From: Massilia brevitalea
GTDB lineage: Bacteria; Pseudomonadota; Gammaproteobacteria; Burkholderiales; Burkholderiaceae_D
Assembly: GCF_030711405.1 (NCBI RefSeq)
Contig: NZ_JAULSI010000026.1
Location: 22,049-86,048 of the forward strand
Reading direction: 5' to 3'
DNA: 64,000 nt
Shown: positions 28,696 through 38,692 of the stretch, piece after piece
Numbering within the stretch: the stretch's first letter is position 1
Layout: every line of letters begins with the position of its first letter
Notes under the pieces: model-generated
Database searches by the model: none
What the model was told of the DNA's origin: nothing
What the model saw: the letters and a program-made list of their open reading frames with translations, nothing else
Position numbers and translations under genes: made by a program

Positions 28696-28748
28696 GTTTT
28701 GTCTCCTCGGATTTCTTGCAGGCGTTTGGGCTGATCATCGGCCGGAAT

Positions 28749-28776
28749 CCGCGTGGGCTCGAGAGGCCACCCTACG
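28749..28776 (-). repeat. Degenerate REP-like palindrome between paaY and paaZ
   Basis: The sequence CCGCGTGGGCTC, GAGAG, GCCACCCTACG keeps the ends of the family (CCGCGTGGG and CCACCCTACG), but its arms have drifted so pairing is imperfect. It is in the same orientation as the copies at 37532, 57775 and the right members of the pairs. It lies inside the transcribed operon, where such hairpins can affect mRNA decay. Confidence 0.6.
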
Positions 28777-28792
28777 GACAGCCGGTAGCCGT

Positions 28793-29392
28793 TTATTCTT
28801 TGGGGGTGTGGCCGCCGTTGTTCGAGAAATCGAAGACGGGGCGGTTGGGTTCGATTTCGGTGTAGGCCTCGACTTCGCGCATGGTGTTCAGGGAGCGCGT
28901 GGTCAGCTGGTGGTACTGGCGGGTGCCGAAGCTTTTCCATGCGATTTCTTCGGGCTTCAGCTCGCGCATCACGCGTGCGGGGGTGCCCATCACCATGCTG
29001 CGCGGGGGGATGAGCATTTTGGCTTTCACGAAGCTCATGGCGGCGACGATGGATTCCTCGCCGACGACGGCGCCGTCCATCACGACGGCGTTCATGCCGA
29101 CCATGGCGTTGCGGCCGACGCGGCAGCCGTGCAGCACGGCGCCGTGGCCGATGTGGCCGTCGACTTCGATCACGGTTTCGCCGTCTTCGAAGCCGTGCAT
29201 GACGCAGCTGTCCTGCACGTTGGCGCCCTCTTCCAGGATCAGGCGGCCGAAGTCGCCGCGCAGCGAGGCCAGTGGGCCGATGTAGCAACGCGGGCCGACG
29301 ATCACGTCGCCGATCAGTACCGCCGTCGGGTGCACGTAGGCGGTGGGATGCACCACCGGGCGCACGCCGTCGATTTCGTAGACCTTGACCAT
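28793..29392 (-). CDS. paaY: Phenylacetate pathway hexapeptide thioesterase
   Basis: From the ATG at 29392 (MVKVYEIDG) the protein is 199 residues. It is a left-handed beta-helix of hexapeptide repeats related to gamma-carbonic anhydrases (VVHPTAYVHPTAVLIGDVI; VGRNAMVGMNAVVMDGAVV). In the paa pathway PaaY hydrolyses stalled CoA thioesters, such as 2-hydroxycyclohepta-1,4,6-triene-1-formyl-CoA, so that CoA is recovered. The frame extends upstream to 29446, but that part overlaps paaJ. It lies five bases downstream of paaJ, in the operon. Confidence 0.9.
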   Translation of the reverse strand: MVKVYEIDGVRPVVHPTAYVHPTAVLIGDVIVGPRCYIGPLASLRGDFGRLILEEGANVQDSCVMHGFEDGETVIEVDGHIGHGAVLHGCRVGRNAMVGMNAVVMDGAVVGEESIVAAMSFVKAKMLIPPRSMVMGTPARVMRELKPEEIAWKSFGTRQYHQLTTRSLNTMREVEAYTEIEPNRPVFDFSNNGGHTPKE

Positions 29393-29397
29393 GTTCT

Positions 29398-30603
29398 TTA
29401 TACCCGCTCGATGATGAGGGCGATGCCCTGGCCGACGCCGATGCACATCGTGCAGAGGGCATAGCGGCCGCCCGTGCGCTGCAGTTGCCAGACGGCGGTG
29501 GTGACCAGGCGTGCACCGGACGCGCCGAGCGGGTGGCCGAGGGCAATCGCGCCGCCGTTCGGGTTCACGTGCTCGGCGTCGTCGGCAACGCCGAGGTCGC
29601 GCAGCACGGCCAGGCCTTGGGAAGCAAAGGCTTCGTTCAGTTCGATCACGTCCATCTGCTCGATGGTCAAGCCCGTCTGGGCCAGCACCTTCTTCGTGGC
29701 TGGCGACGGGCCGAAGCCCATGATGCGCGGCGCCAGGCCGGCGGTGGCCATGCCGATAATGCGGGCGCGCGGGGTCAGGCCGAAGCGTTCGGCGGCGCTG
29801 GCGGAGGCAATCAGGACCGCTGCGGCGCCGTCGTTCACGCCGGATGCGTTACCGGCGGTGACGGTACCGCTTGGTTCGACCACGCCTTTCAGCTTGGCCA
29901 GCGCTTCGATGCTGGTGTCCGGACGCGGATGCTCGTCGGTGTCGAACACGCGCGACTCGCCTTTTTTCGAATGCAGGGTCACGTGGACGATTTCGTCCTT
30001 GAACAAACCGGCCGCGTTCGCGCGCGCCCAGCGCTGCTGGCTGCGGATGGCGAATGCGTCCTGGTCGGCGCGGTTGATGTTGAATTCCCTGGCCACGTTC
30101 TCGGCGGTTTCCGGCATCGAGTCGATGCCGTACTTCGCCTTCATCAACGGATTGACGAAGCGCCAGCCGATGGTGGTGTCTTCGATCTTGGCGGCGCGCG
30201 AGAAGGCGCTGTCCGCCTTGCCCATCACGAAAGGCGCACGCGTCATGCTTTCCGAGCCGCCGGCGATGATCAGATTCGCCTGGCCCGAGATGATGGCGCG
30301 GGCGCCGATGCCGATGGCGTCCAGGCTGGAGCCGCACAGGCGGTTGATGGTATTGCCGGGCACCTCGACCGGCAGGCCGGCCAGCAGGCCCGCCATGTGG
30401 CCGACGTTGCGGTTGTCTTCGCCGGCCTGGTTGGCGCAGCCCCAGTACAAATCGTCGACGGTGGCCCAGTCGACGCCCTGGTTGCGTTCGATGAGGGCGG
30501 CAATCGGCAGCGCGGCCAGGTCGTCGGCGCGCACCGAGGCGAGCGCGCCGCCGTAGCGGCCGAAGGGGGTGCGGACTGCGTCGCAGATGTAGGCGTCGAT
30601 CAT
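29398..30603 (-). CDS. paaJ: 3-oxoadipyl-CoA thiolase
   Basis: The 401-residue thiolase cleaves 3-oxoadipyl-CoA, and 3-oxo-5,6-dehydrosuberyl-CoA, to acetyl-CoA and a shorter acyl-CoA. Thiolase signatures are the active-site Cys in NRLCGSSLDAIG (about 88-99), NEAFASQ near 335, GGAIALGHPLGASGAR near 355 and the second Cys in CTMCIGVGQG near the C terminus. It is indistinguishable here from PcaF of the beta-ketoadipate pathway, and the paa context decides the name. It lies 18 bases after paaK. Confidence 0.93.
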   Translation of the reverse strand: MIDAYICDAVRTPFGRYGGALASVRADDLAALPIAALIERNQGVDWATVDDLYWGCANQAGEDNRNVGHMAGLLAGLPVEVPGNTINRLCGSSLDAIGIGARAIISGQANLIIAGGSESMTRAPFVMGKADSAFSRAAKIEDTTIGWRFVNPLMKAKYGIDSMPETAENVAREFNINRADQDAFAIRSQQRWARANAAGLFKDEIVHVTLHSKKGESRVFDTDEHPRPDTSIEALAKLKGVVEPSGTVTAGNASGVNDGAAAVLIASASAAERFGLTPRARIIGMATAGLAPRIMGFGPSPATKKVLAQTGLTIEQMDVIELNEAFASQGLAVLRDLGVADDAEHVNPNGGAIALGHPLGASGARLVTTAVWQLQRTGGRYALCTMCIGVGQGIALIIERV

Positions 30604-30621
30604 GATGTCTCCAGTGTGTTT

Positions 30622-31938
<1,317 letters not shown>

Positions 31939-31971
31939 GATGTTGTCTCCTTCCGTTCTCGTGTTGCTGTT

Positions 31972-32421
31972 TCAAGTTGCTGCGTCAGTCACCATGCCGC
32001 TCACGCGGTGCGACTTGCCGCGGAAAAGCGCGATGGTTTTTCCTTCGGCATTCGTCACGGTGACGTCGTAGACGCCGGTCTTCCCAAGCAGCGCCTGCTC
32101 CACCGCTTCGGCCGTCAGGATGTCGCCTTCGCGCCCAGGCGCCAGGTAGTCGATGGTGCAGCCGGCGCCGACCGTATTGAAGTTGTGCGAGTTGCAGGCA
32201 AAGGCGAATGCGCTGTCGGCCAGCGTGAAGATGAAACCGCCGTGGCAGCTGGCGTGGCCATTGAGCATGTCGGCGCGCACGCGCATGCTCATGCGTGCGT
32301 AGCCGGGGCGGATTTCCTCGAGCGTCATGCCCAGGCCCTTGCTGGCCGGGTCGCGTTCGTACATGGTTTTGCCGGCCAGTTCGGCCAGGGCTTGTGGTTC
32401 GCCAAGTGGGACGCTATGCAT
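31972..32421 (-). CDS. paaI: Hydroxyphenylacetyl-CoA thioesterase
   Basis: From the ATG at 32421 the hot-dog-fold thioesterase is 149 residues. The signature is HASCHGGFIFTLADSAFAFA, with the catalytic Asp in LADSA. PaaI releases CoA from ring-hydroxylated phenylacetyl-CoA dead-end products and protects the CoA pool. The start overlaps the end of paaH by eight bases. An upstream in-frame ATG at 32496 would add 25 residues inside paaH and is less likely. Confidence 0.9.
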   Translation of the reverse strand: MHSVPLGEPQALAELAGKTMYERDPASKGLGMTLEEIRPGYARMSMRVRADMLNGHASCHGGFIFTLADSAFAFACNSHNFNTVGAGCTIDYLAPGREGDILTAEAVEQALLGKTGVYDVTVTNAEGKTIALFRGKSHRVSGMVTDAAT

Positions 32422-33976
32422 GGAAACGGGCTCCGTTCGGGTTGGCGGCAAGCTTGCGGCGCAGGAGGGGTGAGACGCGGTAGCGGTCTTCGCCATAGGT
32501 GGCGGCGAGGTTCGCCAGCACGGTCACGATGTGATGGATGCCGACTGCATCGGCCCAGGCCAGCGGGCCGCGCGGGTAGTGCACGCCCTTCTGCATGGCG
32601 ATGTCCACCGCGCTGACGCTGCACACGCCCTGGTTCACGGCGTCGGCCGCTTCGTTGGCGAGCATGGCGACGGTGCGCATCACGGCCATGCCGGGCACGT
32701 CGTCCAGCTTGCAGACCTCGAAGCCGGTGGCCTGGAACATGCCGACGGTCGAGTAGTACGCATCAATGCTGCACTGGTCGGCGCGCGCCAGGGCGATGCG
32801 TTTGGCCGTGGCGTGATCGAGCAGCAGGTCGTAGACCACGGTGTTGGCGTGGTTGTTGGCGGCGGCGCGCTCGGTGGCGCTGCGGCCGTCGGTGAGGAAG
32901 ATGGCGGCGCCGTTGCAGTGGAAAGCCGGGGCTTCGTGCTTCTCGGCGCCGTGCAGCGGTTCGCGGTGGCCGACCGTGAAGCCGGCATCAAGCAGGCGCG
33001 CTTCCATCGGGCTGAGGATGCTGTTGACCACTTCGCGGCGCACGCTGATGCCGACCGTGCTCGGGCGCGGCTGCGGGGCTTCAATCTTCGGTGTCGGCTT
33101 CGCCGCATCGTCGCCGTAGCGGTAGAAGCCGCGCCCGGATTTGCGGCCGAGGAAGCCGGCGTTCACCAGTTCCTGCTGCACCACCGAGGGCGTGTAGCGC
33201 GGGTCGCCGAAATAGGCGGCGTGCACCGATTGCGTGACCGAGAAGTTGACGTCGTGGCCGATCAGGTCCATCAGCTCGAAGGGCCCCATGCGGAAACCGC
33301 CGCAGTCGCGTAGTACGGCGTCCAGCGTGGCCGGGTCGGCGGCGCGTTCCTGCAGCAGGCGCAGGGCTTCGGCGTAGTAAGGACGGGCGACGCGGTTGAC
33401 GATGAAGCCGGGCGTCGACTTGGCGTGGACCGGGTCCTTGCCCCAGGCTTGCGCGGTGGCGTAGACGGTGGCGGCGACTTCCTTGCTGGTGGCCAGGCCG
33501 CTGATCACCTCGACCAGCGCCATCAGCGGCACCGGGTTAAAGAAGTGCATGCCGACCAGGCGCTCGGGGTGGCGCAGCGGTGCGGCAATCGCCGTTACCG
33601 AGATCGACGATGTATTCGTGGCGAGGATGCAGCGCTCGCCGACGATGCCTTCCAGCTCGGTGAACAGCGTGCGCTTGGCGTCCAGGTTCTCGACGATGGC
33701 TTCGATGACGATGGCGGCGTCTTTTACGCCGGCCAGTGTATCGACGGTCTGCAGGCGCTCGCGCGCCAGGTCCGCCTCGGCGGCGCCCATGCGGCCCTTG
33801 TCGACCAGCTTGTCGAAGACCTTGCCGATATCGGCGACGGCCTTGGCGGCGGCGCCGGGGCGCGTGTCGAACAGGCGCACCCCGTGGCCGGCTGCCGCAG
33901 CAATCTGCGCGATGCCCGCACCCATGGCGCCGCTGCCGATGACGGCAACGACGTTCTCCTTGGCCAGCGCCTCCAT
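32414..33976 (-). CDS. paaH: 3-hydroxyadipyl-CoA dehydrogenase
   Basis: From the ATG at 33976 the protein is 520 residues. It oxidises 3-hydroxyadipyl-CoA with NAD. The Rossmann motif VIGSGAMGAGIAQ lies at about 11-23, the catalytic HFFNPVP near 143-149 and the family GFIVNRVARPYY near 190-201. A second C-terminal dehydrogenase domain, with GPLAWAD near 480, makes it the long PaaH form. The start overlaps the stop of paaG by one base (TGATG style). A much longer open frame upstream is a shadow of paaG and paaE. Confidence 0.94.
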   Translation of the reverse strand: MEALAKENVVAVIGSGAMGAGIAQIAAAAGHGVRLFDTRPGAAAKAVADIGKVFDKLVDKGRMGAAEADLARERLQTVDTLAGVKDAAIVIEAIVENLDAKRTLFTELEGIVGERCILATNTSSISVTAIAAPLRHPERLVGMHFFNPVPLMALVEVISGLATSKEVAATVYATAQAWGKDPVHAKSTPGFIVNRVARPYYAEALRLLQERAADPATLDAVLRDCGGFRMGPFELMDLIGHDVNFSVTQSVHAAYFGDPRYTPSVVQQELVNAGFLGRKSGRGFYRYGDDAAKPTPKIEAPQPRPSTVGISVRREVVNSILSPMEARLLDAGFTVGHREPLHGAEKHEAPAFHCNGAAIFLTDGRSATERAAANNHANTVVYDLLLDHATAKRIALARADQCSIDAYYSTVGMFQATGFEVCKLDDVPGMAVMRTVAMLANEAADAVNQGVCSVSAVDIAMQKGVHYPRGPLAWADAVGIHHIVTVLANLAATYGEDRYRVSPLLRRKLAANPNGARFHA

Positions 33977-34767
33977 CACTCCCCCTTGAACTGGGCCGGG
34001 CGCTTGGCGATGAAGGCGGCGACGCCCTCGCGGTAATCGTGGCTGTAGCCCAGCTCGCGCATCATCGCGCCTTCTAACTGCAGTTGTTCCGGCAGGGTGT
34101 TGGCGTAGCTGGCTTGCAGCGCTTTCTTGGTAAAGGCGAGGCCTTTCGTTGGCGCGGTAGCGAAGTGGTCGGCCATGGCCAGGGCTTCGTCCATCAGCGC
34201 TTCGTCGGGCACGCAGCGCCAGATCAGGCCCCAGTCTTCCGCCTTTTCGGCACTGAGTTTTTCGCCCAGCATGGCCAGGCCCGTGGCGCGGGCGTGGCCG
34301 ATCAGGCGCGGCAAATGCCAGGTGCCGCCGGTGTCGGGGATCAGGCCCAGCTTGCAGAAGGCTTCGATGAAACTGGCCGATTTGGCGGCCAGCACGATGT
34401 CGCAGGCCAGCGCCAGGTTGGCGCCGGCGCCGGCGGCCACGCCATTCACGGCGCAGATCACGGGCATTGGCAGCGAACGCAGGGTCATGACCAGCGGCGC
34501 ATAGAATTTTTCCACCGATTCGCCGAGGTCCACGCCCGGCGCGCCAGGGGCGACGGCGCGGTCGCCCAGGTCCTGGCCGGCGCAAAAGCCGCGGCCGGCG
34601 CCGGTCAGCACCAGCACGCGCACGGATTTGTCGGCTTGCAGCTTGTCGAGGGCGTCGCGCACTTCCAGGTGCATGGCCTGGGTGAAGCTGTTCAGGCGGT
34701 CGGGGCGGTTCAGCGTCAGCACTGCGACGCCGTTTTCCACCATGTACAGGATCGATTCGTAGTTCAT
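33976..34767 (-). CDS. paaG: 1,2-epoxyphenylacetyl-CoA isomerase
   Basis: The 263-residue crotonase-fold enzyme converts ring-1,2-epoxyphenylacetyl-CoA to oxepin-CoA. It aligns by eye with E. coli PaaG over its length: LTLNRPDRLNSF near 17-28, TGAGRGFCAGQDLGDR near 54-69, ICAVNGVAAGAGANLA for the oxyanion hole and KLGLIPDTGGTW with the catalytic Asp. These fit PaaG better than the paralogue PaaF. It lies 21 bases downstream of paaE. Confidence 0.93.
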   Translation of the reverse strand: MNYESILYMVENGVAVLTLNRPDRLNSFTQAMHLEVRDALDKLQADKSVRVLVLTGAGRGFCAGQDLGDRAVAPGAPGVDLGESVEKFYAPLVMTLRSLPMPVICAVNGVAAGAGANLALACDIVLAAKSASFIEAFCKLGLIPDTGGTWHLPRLIGHARATGLAMLGEKLSAEKAEDWGLIWRCVPDEALMDEALAMADHFATAPTKGLAFTKKALQASYANTLPEQLQLEGAMMRELGYSHDYREGVAAFIAKRPAQFKGE

Positions 34768-34788
34768 GGTTGTCTCCTCCAGTTGTTG

Positions 34789-35865
34789 TTATTCGTGCTG
34801 GTCGAAATCGACGATCAATTTGTCGGTGATCGGGAAGGCCTGGCAGGACAGGACGAAGCCGCGTGCGACTTCGTAGTCTTCCAGTGCGTAGTTCACGTCC
34901 ATCTCGACATTGCCCTCGACGACCTTGCAGCGGCAGGTCGAGCAGACGCCGCCCTTGCACGAGTAGCGCATGTCGATGCCGGCGCGCAGGCCGGCGTCGA
35001 GGATGGACTCCTTGTCCTTGTCCATCGTGAAGCTGGCGGCGCTGCCGTCCATGATGACGGTGACTTCGGTCTGGTGGCGTGCTCCCTCCACGACCGGACG
35101 CGGCTTGTGCTCGTGTTTTGGAATGCTGGCGGCGAACAGCTCGATGCGGATGCGTTCCTTCGGCAGGCCCGCGTCCTGCAGCGACTTCGAGACGCCGTGC
35201 ATCATGTCTTCCGGGCCGCAGACAAAGGCGACGTCGATGTGATCGATGGGGATCCAGTGCTTGAGGAAGGCGCTGCATTTTTCGCCGGTGATGCGGCCGT
35301 TGAAGAGTTCGATGTCCTGCTGCTCGCGGCTCATCACGTACACGAGCTTCAGGCGGCCCATGTAGATGTCCTTCAGGTCGGTGAGTTCGTCGCGGAAGAT
35401 CACCGACGACGAAGCGCGGTTGCCGTACACGAGGGTGAAGCGGCTCTTCGGCTCGGCCAGCAGCGTGGTCTTGATGATCGACAGGATAGGCGTGATGCCG
35501 CTGCCGGCGGCAAAGGCGAGATAGTGGCGTTCGCTGGTTGCGTCGAGCGGCACGTTGAAGTGGCCCATCGGCGGCATCACATCCAGCGTGGCGCCGGCTT
35601 GCAGCTGCTCGTTGGCCCAGCTCGAGAACAGGCCGCCGGGTGTGCGCTTGATGGCCACGCGCAGGGTCTCGTCCTGCACGGCGGAGCAGATCGAATAGGA
35701 GCGGCGCACATCTTCGCCGTCGATCAGCGCGCGCAGGGTCAGGTGCTGGCCCTGCTGGTAGGCGAAGGTGGTTTTGAGTTCGGGCGGGACGGCAAAGGTG
35801 ACCGCGATCGCATCGCGCGTCTCGTGCTTCACCTTGGCGACAGTCAGTGGATAGAATTTGCTCAT
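34789..35865 (-). CDS. paaE: Phenylacetyl-CoA epoxidase reductase subunit
   Basis: The 358-residue protein passes electrons from NADPH through FAD and a 2Fe-2S centre to the PaaABC epoxidase. The FAD-binding motif RRSYSICSA is at about 54-62, and the NAD-binding GSGITPILSI is at about 121-130. The C-terminal plant-type ferredoxin domain carries CKGGVCSTCRC (about 300-310) plus a last cysteine in VLSCQAFP. Order and length match E. coli PaaE. It lies ten bases after paaD. Confidence 0.95.
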   Translation of the reverse strand: MSKFYPLTVAKVKHETRDAIAVTFAVPPELKTTFAYQQGQHLTLRALIDGEDVRRSYSICSAVQDETLRVAIKRTPGGLFSSWANEQLQAGATLDVMPPMGHFNVPLDATSERHYLAFAAGSGITPILSIIKTTLLAEPKSRFTLVYGNRASSSVIFRDELTDLKDIYMGRLKLVYVMSREQQDIELFNGRITGEKCSAFLKHWIPIDHIDVAFVCGPEDMMHGVSKSLQDAGLPKERIRIELFAASIPKHEHKPRPVVEGARHQTEVTVIMDGSAASFTMDKDKESILDAGLRAGIDMRYSCKGGVCSTCRCKVVEGNVEMDVNYALEDYEVARGFVLSCQAFPITDKLIVDFDQHE

Positions 35866-35875
35866 GGTGCTCGCT

Positions 35876-36394
35876 TTAATGGCACTTGAAGTAATCGAAG
35901 GGTTCGCGGCAATCGAGGCACTTGTACAAGGCCTTGCACGGGGTCGAACCGAACTGGCTGGTCAGCTGGGTGTGGGTCGAGCCGCAGTTGGGGCAGGCGA
36001 CTTCGGGCTCCTTGAAGGCGCCGCGCTTGACGCCGCTGCGCAGTCCACTGATATCGATGGCCTGTTCGACCGGCGGCGCGATGCCGTAGCCCTTCAGGGC
36101 GGCCTTGCCGGTCTCGCTCATCCAGTCGGTGGTCCAGGCGGGCGAGAGCTGGGTGACGATGCGCAGCTTGTCGACGCCGCGTGCGCGCAGGGCTTCGCCG
36201 ACGGCGTCGGAGATCACCTGCATCGCGGGGCAGCCGGAGTAGGTGGGCGTGATCGTCACCACGCACTCGTCGCCGTCGAAGGCGACGTCGCGCACGATGC
36301 CGAGATCGACCACCGAGATCACCGGGATCTCGGGATCAGGGACCTCGCCGAGCCAGGACCATACCTGGTCCAGCGTGACGCTCTGGGCGTGCAT
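35876..36394 (-). CDS. paaD: PaaD, iron-sulfur/maturation subunit of the epoxidase
   Basis: The 172-residue protein has an N-terminal MIP18/DUF59 domain (GEVPDPEIPVISVVDLG, then PTYSGCPAMQVI). The C-terminal zinc-ribbon-like part has CPNCGS and a CxxC near the end. PaaD is thought to help assemble or repair the metal centres of PaaABCE. It abuts paaC directly, its start base following the paaC stop by zero bases. Confidence 0.93.
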   Translation of the reverse strand: MHAQSVTLDQVWSWLGEVPDPEIPVISVVDLGIVRDVAFDGDECVVTITPTYSGCPAMQVISDAVGEALRARGVDKLRIVTQLSPAWTTDWMSETGKAALKGYGIAPPVEQAIDISGLRSGVKRGAFKEPEVACPNCGSTHTQLTSQFGSTPCKALYKCLDCREPFDYFKCH

Positions 36395-37159
36395 TTACCA
36401 CTCCGCTCCGGGATAGGCGCGCTGCAGGAACTGCATCTCGGCCAGGATGTAGCCGAGGCGTTCGCTGTGGCGGCCCTGCTTGCCGCCGCGCTGCATGTAC
36501 GCGTCGGGCGATGGCATGGTAAGGGTGGCTTCGGCGAAGATCTCGCTCACGTGTTCGAAGAAAGCGGCGCGCAGGCCGTCGACTGGCGGGGCGATGCCCT
36601 GCTCCACCATGGCGTTGTCGATGTCGTCGTAGATGAAGACTTCGCCGGTGTACATCCAGAGTTCGTCGGCGGCGGCCTGCATCTTGGCGTGGCTGACGTC
36701 GGTGCCGTCGCCCAGGCGCACCACCAGGTCGCCGCTGCGGCGCAGGTGGTAGGTCACTTCCTTCAGCGACTTCTCGGCGATCTCGGCGATGCGCTGGTCG
36801 CTGGATTTGAGCAGGCCCTGCATCAGGAAGTAGTGCCAGGTGTCGAAGAAGAACTGGCGCATCATCGTTTCGGCGTAGCTGGCGTTCGGCTGCTCGACCA
36901 GCAGCACGTTGCGGTACTGGTGGGCGTCGCGGTGGAAGGCGAGCCTGTCTTCGTCGCGGTCCTGGCCTTCGAGTTCCCCGGCGTAGGTGAGCCACATGCG
37001 CGTTTGCCCCAGCAGATCCAGGGCGACGTTGGTCAGGGCCATGTCTTCTTCCAGGGCCGGGCCTTTGCCGCAGAGCTGGGAGAGCTGCTGCGAGAGGATC
37101 AGGGCGTTGTCGCCCTGGCGCAGGAGGTATTCGAACTTGGCGTCCATTGCTGCGCTCAC
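36395..37159 (-). CDS. paaC: Phenylacetyl-CoA epoxidase structural subunit
   Basis: The 254-residue helical protein is the ferritin-like, non-catalytic partner of PaaA in the epoxidase. Recognisable segments are LRQGDNALILSQQLSQLCGKGP at the start and FFFDTWHYFLMQGL near residue 105. It lacks the full set of di-iron ligands, as is normal for PaaC. The start overlaps the stop of paaB by four bases (ATGA-like coupling). Confidence 0.94.
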   Translation of the reverse strand: MSAAMDAKFEYLLRQGDNALILSQQLSQLCGKGPALEEDMALTNVALDLLGQTRMWLTYAGELEGQDRDEDRLAFHRDAHQYRNVLLVEQPNASYAETMMRQFFFDTWHYFLMQGLLKSSDQRIAEIAEKSLKEVTYHLRRSGDLVVRLGDGTDVSHAKMQAAADELWMYTGEVFIYDDIDNAMVEQGIAPPVDGLRAAFFEHVSEIFAEATLTMPSPDAYMQRGGKQGRHSERLGYILAEMQFLQRAYPGAEW

Positions 37160-37440
37160 AGGTTCTTCACTTCTTCCGGCATCGGGAAGAAAGTGGGGTG
37201 GCGGTAGACCTTGCTGTTGGCGGGCTCGAACAGGGCTTCCTTGTCGGAAGGGCTGGACGCCACGATGTCGGCGGCGCGCACGACCCAGATCGAGACGCCT
37301 TCGTTGCGGCGCGTGTAGACGTCGCGCGCGTTGTTGACGGCCATTTCGGCGTCAGGGGCGTGCAGGCTGCCGACGTGCTTGTGGGCGAGACCGTGCTGGC
37401 TGCGGATGAAGACTTCCCACAGGGGCCATTCTTTGCTCAT
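37156..37440 (-). CDS. paaB: Phenylacetyl-CoA epoxidase subunit B
   Basis: From the ATG at 37440 the protein is 94 residues, beginning MSKEWPLWEVFIRSQHGLAH, with NARDVYTRRNEGVSIWVV in the middle. PaaB is the small subunit that bridges PaaAC dimers. The frame extends upstream, but that part corresponds to a REP-like repeat and shows no family sequence. It lies 157 bases from paaA, the only large gap in the paaA-E run. Confidence 0.94.
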   Translation of the reverse strand: MSKEWPLWEVFIRSQHGLAHKHVGSLHAPDAEMAVNNARDVYTRRNEGVSIWVVRAADIVASSPSDKEALFEPANSKVYRHPTFFPMPEEVKNL

Positions 37441-37531
37441 GATTGTCTCCGATGATGCGAGTTTATTTGTTCTGGGTGCTGCGGTTTTCGCGAGCGATGT
37501 TTCACCGCTCGTGGTGCAGGGAGGCGTGCGT

Positions 37532-37561
37532 ACCGCGTGGGCACGGAGTGCCCACCGTACG
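37532..37561 (-). repeat. REP-like palindrome inside the paaA-paaB gap
   Basis: ACCGCGTGGGCAC, GGA loop, GTGCCCACCGTACG (read in the plus direction as ACCGC...TACG) with perfect 8-bp arms. It lies between paaA and paaB on their transcript. A stable hairpin here could shield the upstream mRNA or reduce expression downstream. Confidence 0.75.
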
Positions 37562-37597
37562 TTCGAGCCGGAGGCGAGCACTTGCCGTGGGCGATTC

Positions 37598-38587
37598 TTA
37601 CGCGGCGGCTTTGCGGGCGGCCTTTTTGTCGGCGTGGGCGACCAGGGCGTCGCGGAACCATTCGCCGTCGTCCCAGGCCGTGACGCGGGTGCGCAGGCGC
37701 TCGCGGTTGCAGGGGCCGTTGCCCTTCAGGACGTTGTGGAATTCGCTCCAGTCGATCTCGCCGAATTCGTAGTGGCCGGTCTCCGCGTTGAACTTGAGGT
37801 CGGGGTCGGGAACCGTCAGGCCCAGGTATTCGGCTTGCGGCACGGTCTGGTCGACCATGCGCTGGCGCAGTTCGTCGTTCGAGAACAGCTTGATGCGCCA
37901 TTTGCTCGATTGCGCGCTGTTTACCGATTCGGCGTCCGATGGACCGAACATCATCAGCGATGGCCACCACCAGCGGTTCAGTGCATCCTGCGCCATGGCC
38001 TTTTGTTCGGGCGTGCCCTTGGCCAGGCTCATCATGATGTCGTAGCCCTGGCGTGCGTGGAAGGATTCTTCCTTGCAGACGCGGACCATGGCGCGGGCGT
38101 ACGGACCGTACGAGCAGCGGCACAGTGGAATCTGGTTGATGATGGCCGAGCCGTCGACCAGCCAGCCGATGGCGCCCATGTCGGCCCAGCTCAGCGTCGG
38201 GTAATTGAAGATGCTCGAATACTTGGCCTTGCCCGAGTGGAGCGCGGCCAGCAGTTCGTCGCGCGACACGCCCAGGGTTTCGGCAGCGCTGTACAGGTAG
38301 AGGCCGTGCCCGGCTTCGTCCTGGATCTTGGCCAGCAGCACCGATTTACGCTTGAGCGTCGGGGCGCGCGTGACCCAGTTGCCTTCCGGCAGCTGGCCGA
38401 CGATCTCGGAGTGCGCGTGCTGGGAGATCTGGCGGATCAGGGTCTTGCGGTAAGCCTCGGGCATCCAGTCCTTGGCTTCGATCTTGATGCCTTCATCGAT
38501 ACGCGCCTGGAACGCTTGTTCCTCGGCACTCATGTCTTGTTCGGTCTGGACCTTTTTCAGGCCGGTTTCTACCATCTGCGCGTACAT
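37598..38587 (-). CDS. paaA: Phenylacetyl-CoA epoxidase catalytic subunit
   Basis: From the ATG at 38587, preceded by GGGAGA, the protein is 329 residues. It is the di-iron catalytic subunit that forms ring-1,2-epoxyphenylacetyl-CoA. The di-iron ExxH motifs are visible as [10 protein letters not shown] and EESFHARQG. The N terminus MYAQMVETG matches the family. It is the first gene of the cluster, divergent from paaX. The frame continues past this start into the paaX gene on the opposite strand and is spurious there. Confidence 0.95.
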   Translation of the reverse strand: MYAQMVETGLKKVQTEQDMSAEEQAFQARIDEGIKIEAKDWMPEAYRKTLIRQISQHAHSEIVGQLPEGNWVTRAPTLKRKSVLLAKIQDEAGHGLYLYSAAETLGVSRDELLAALHSGKAKYSSIFNYPTLSWADMGAIGWLVDGSAIINQIPLCRCSYGPYARAMVRVCKEESFHARQGYDIMMSLAKGTPEQKAMAQDALNRWWWPSLMMFGPSDAESVNSAQSSKWRIKLFSNDELRQRMVDQTVPQAEYLGLTVPDPDLKFNAETGHYEFGEIDWSEFHNVLKGNGPCNRERLRTRVTAWDDGEWFRDALVAHADKKAARKAAA

Positions 38588-38692
38588 GGTCTGTCTCCCA
38601 TTGCAAACATCGTGAAGCCATAATACGATACAGAAAACGAGATGTACACCAAAATTTTGAATCATATTGAGAAGCAAGGTCAACCCGATTTC
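38588..38692. promoter_or_regulatory. Divergent paaA/paaX control region
   Basis: This AT-richer stretch separates the divergent starts. On the minus strand a TATTAT (38620-38625) could be the -10 of paaA without a good -35. It lies within an inverted repeat ATCGT (38609-38613) and ACGAT (38625-38629), spaced by 11 bases. PaaX normally represses this promoter and is released by phenylacetyl-CoA, so this is a candidate operator. The motif assignment is inference. Confidence 0.35.

Noticed and set aside
33976..34767. paaF as an alternative name for this crotonase
   Set aside because: The sequence fits PaaG (FCAGQDLGDR, the Asp of PDTGGTW) and not PaaF, and only one crotonase gene is present.
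32414..35278. A 954-residue open frame extending upstream of paaH
   Set aside because: The part above 33976 is another frame of paaG and paaE; PaaH begins at the Rossmann fold at 33976.
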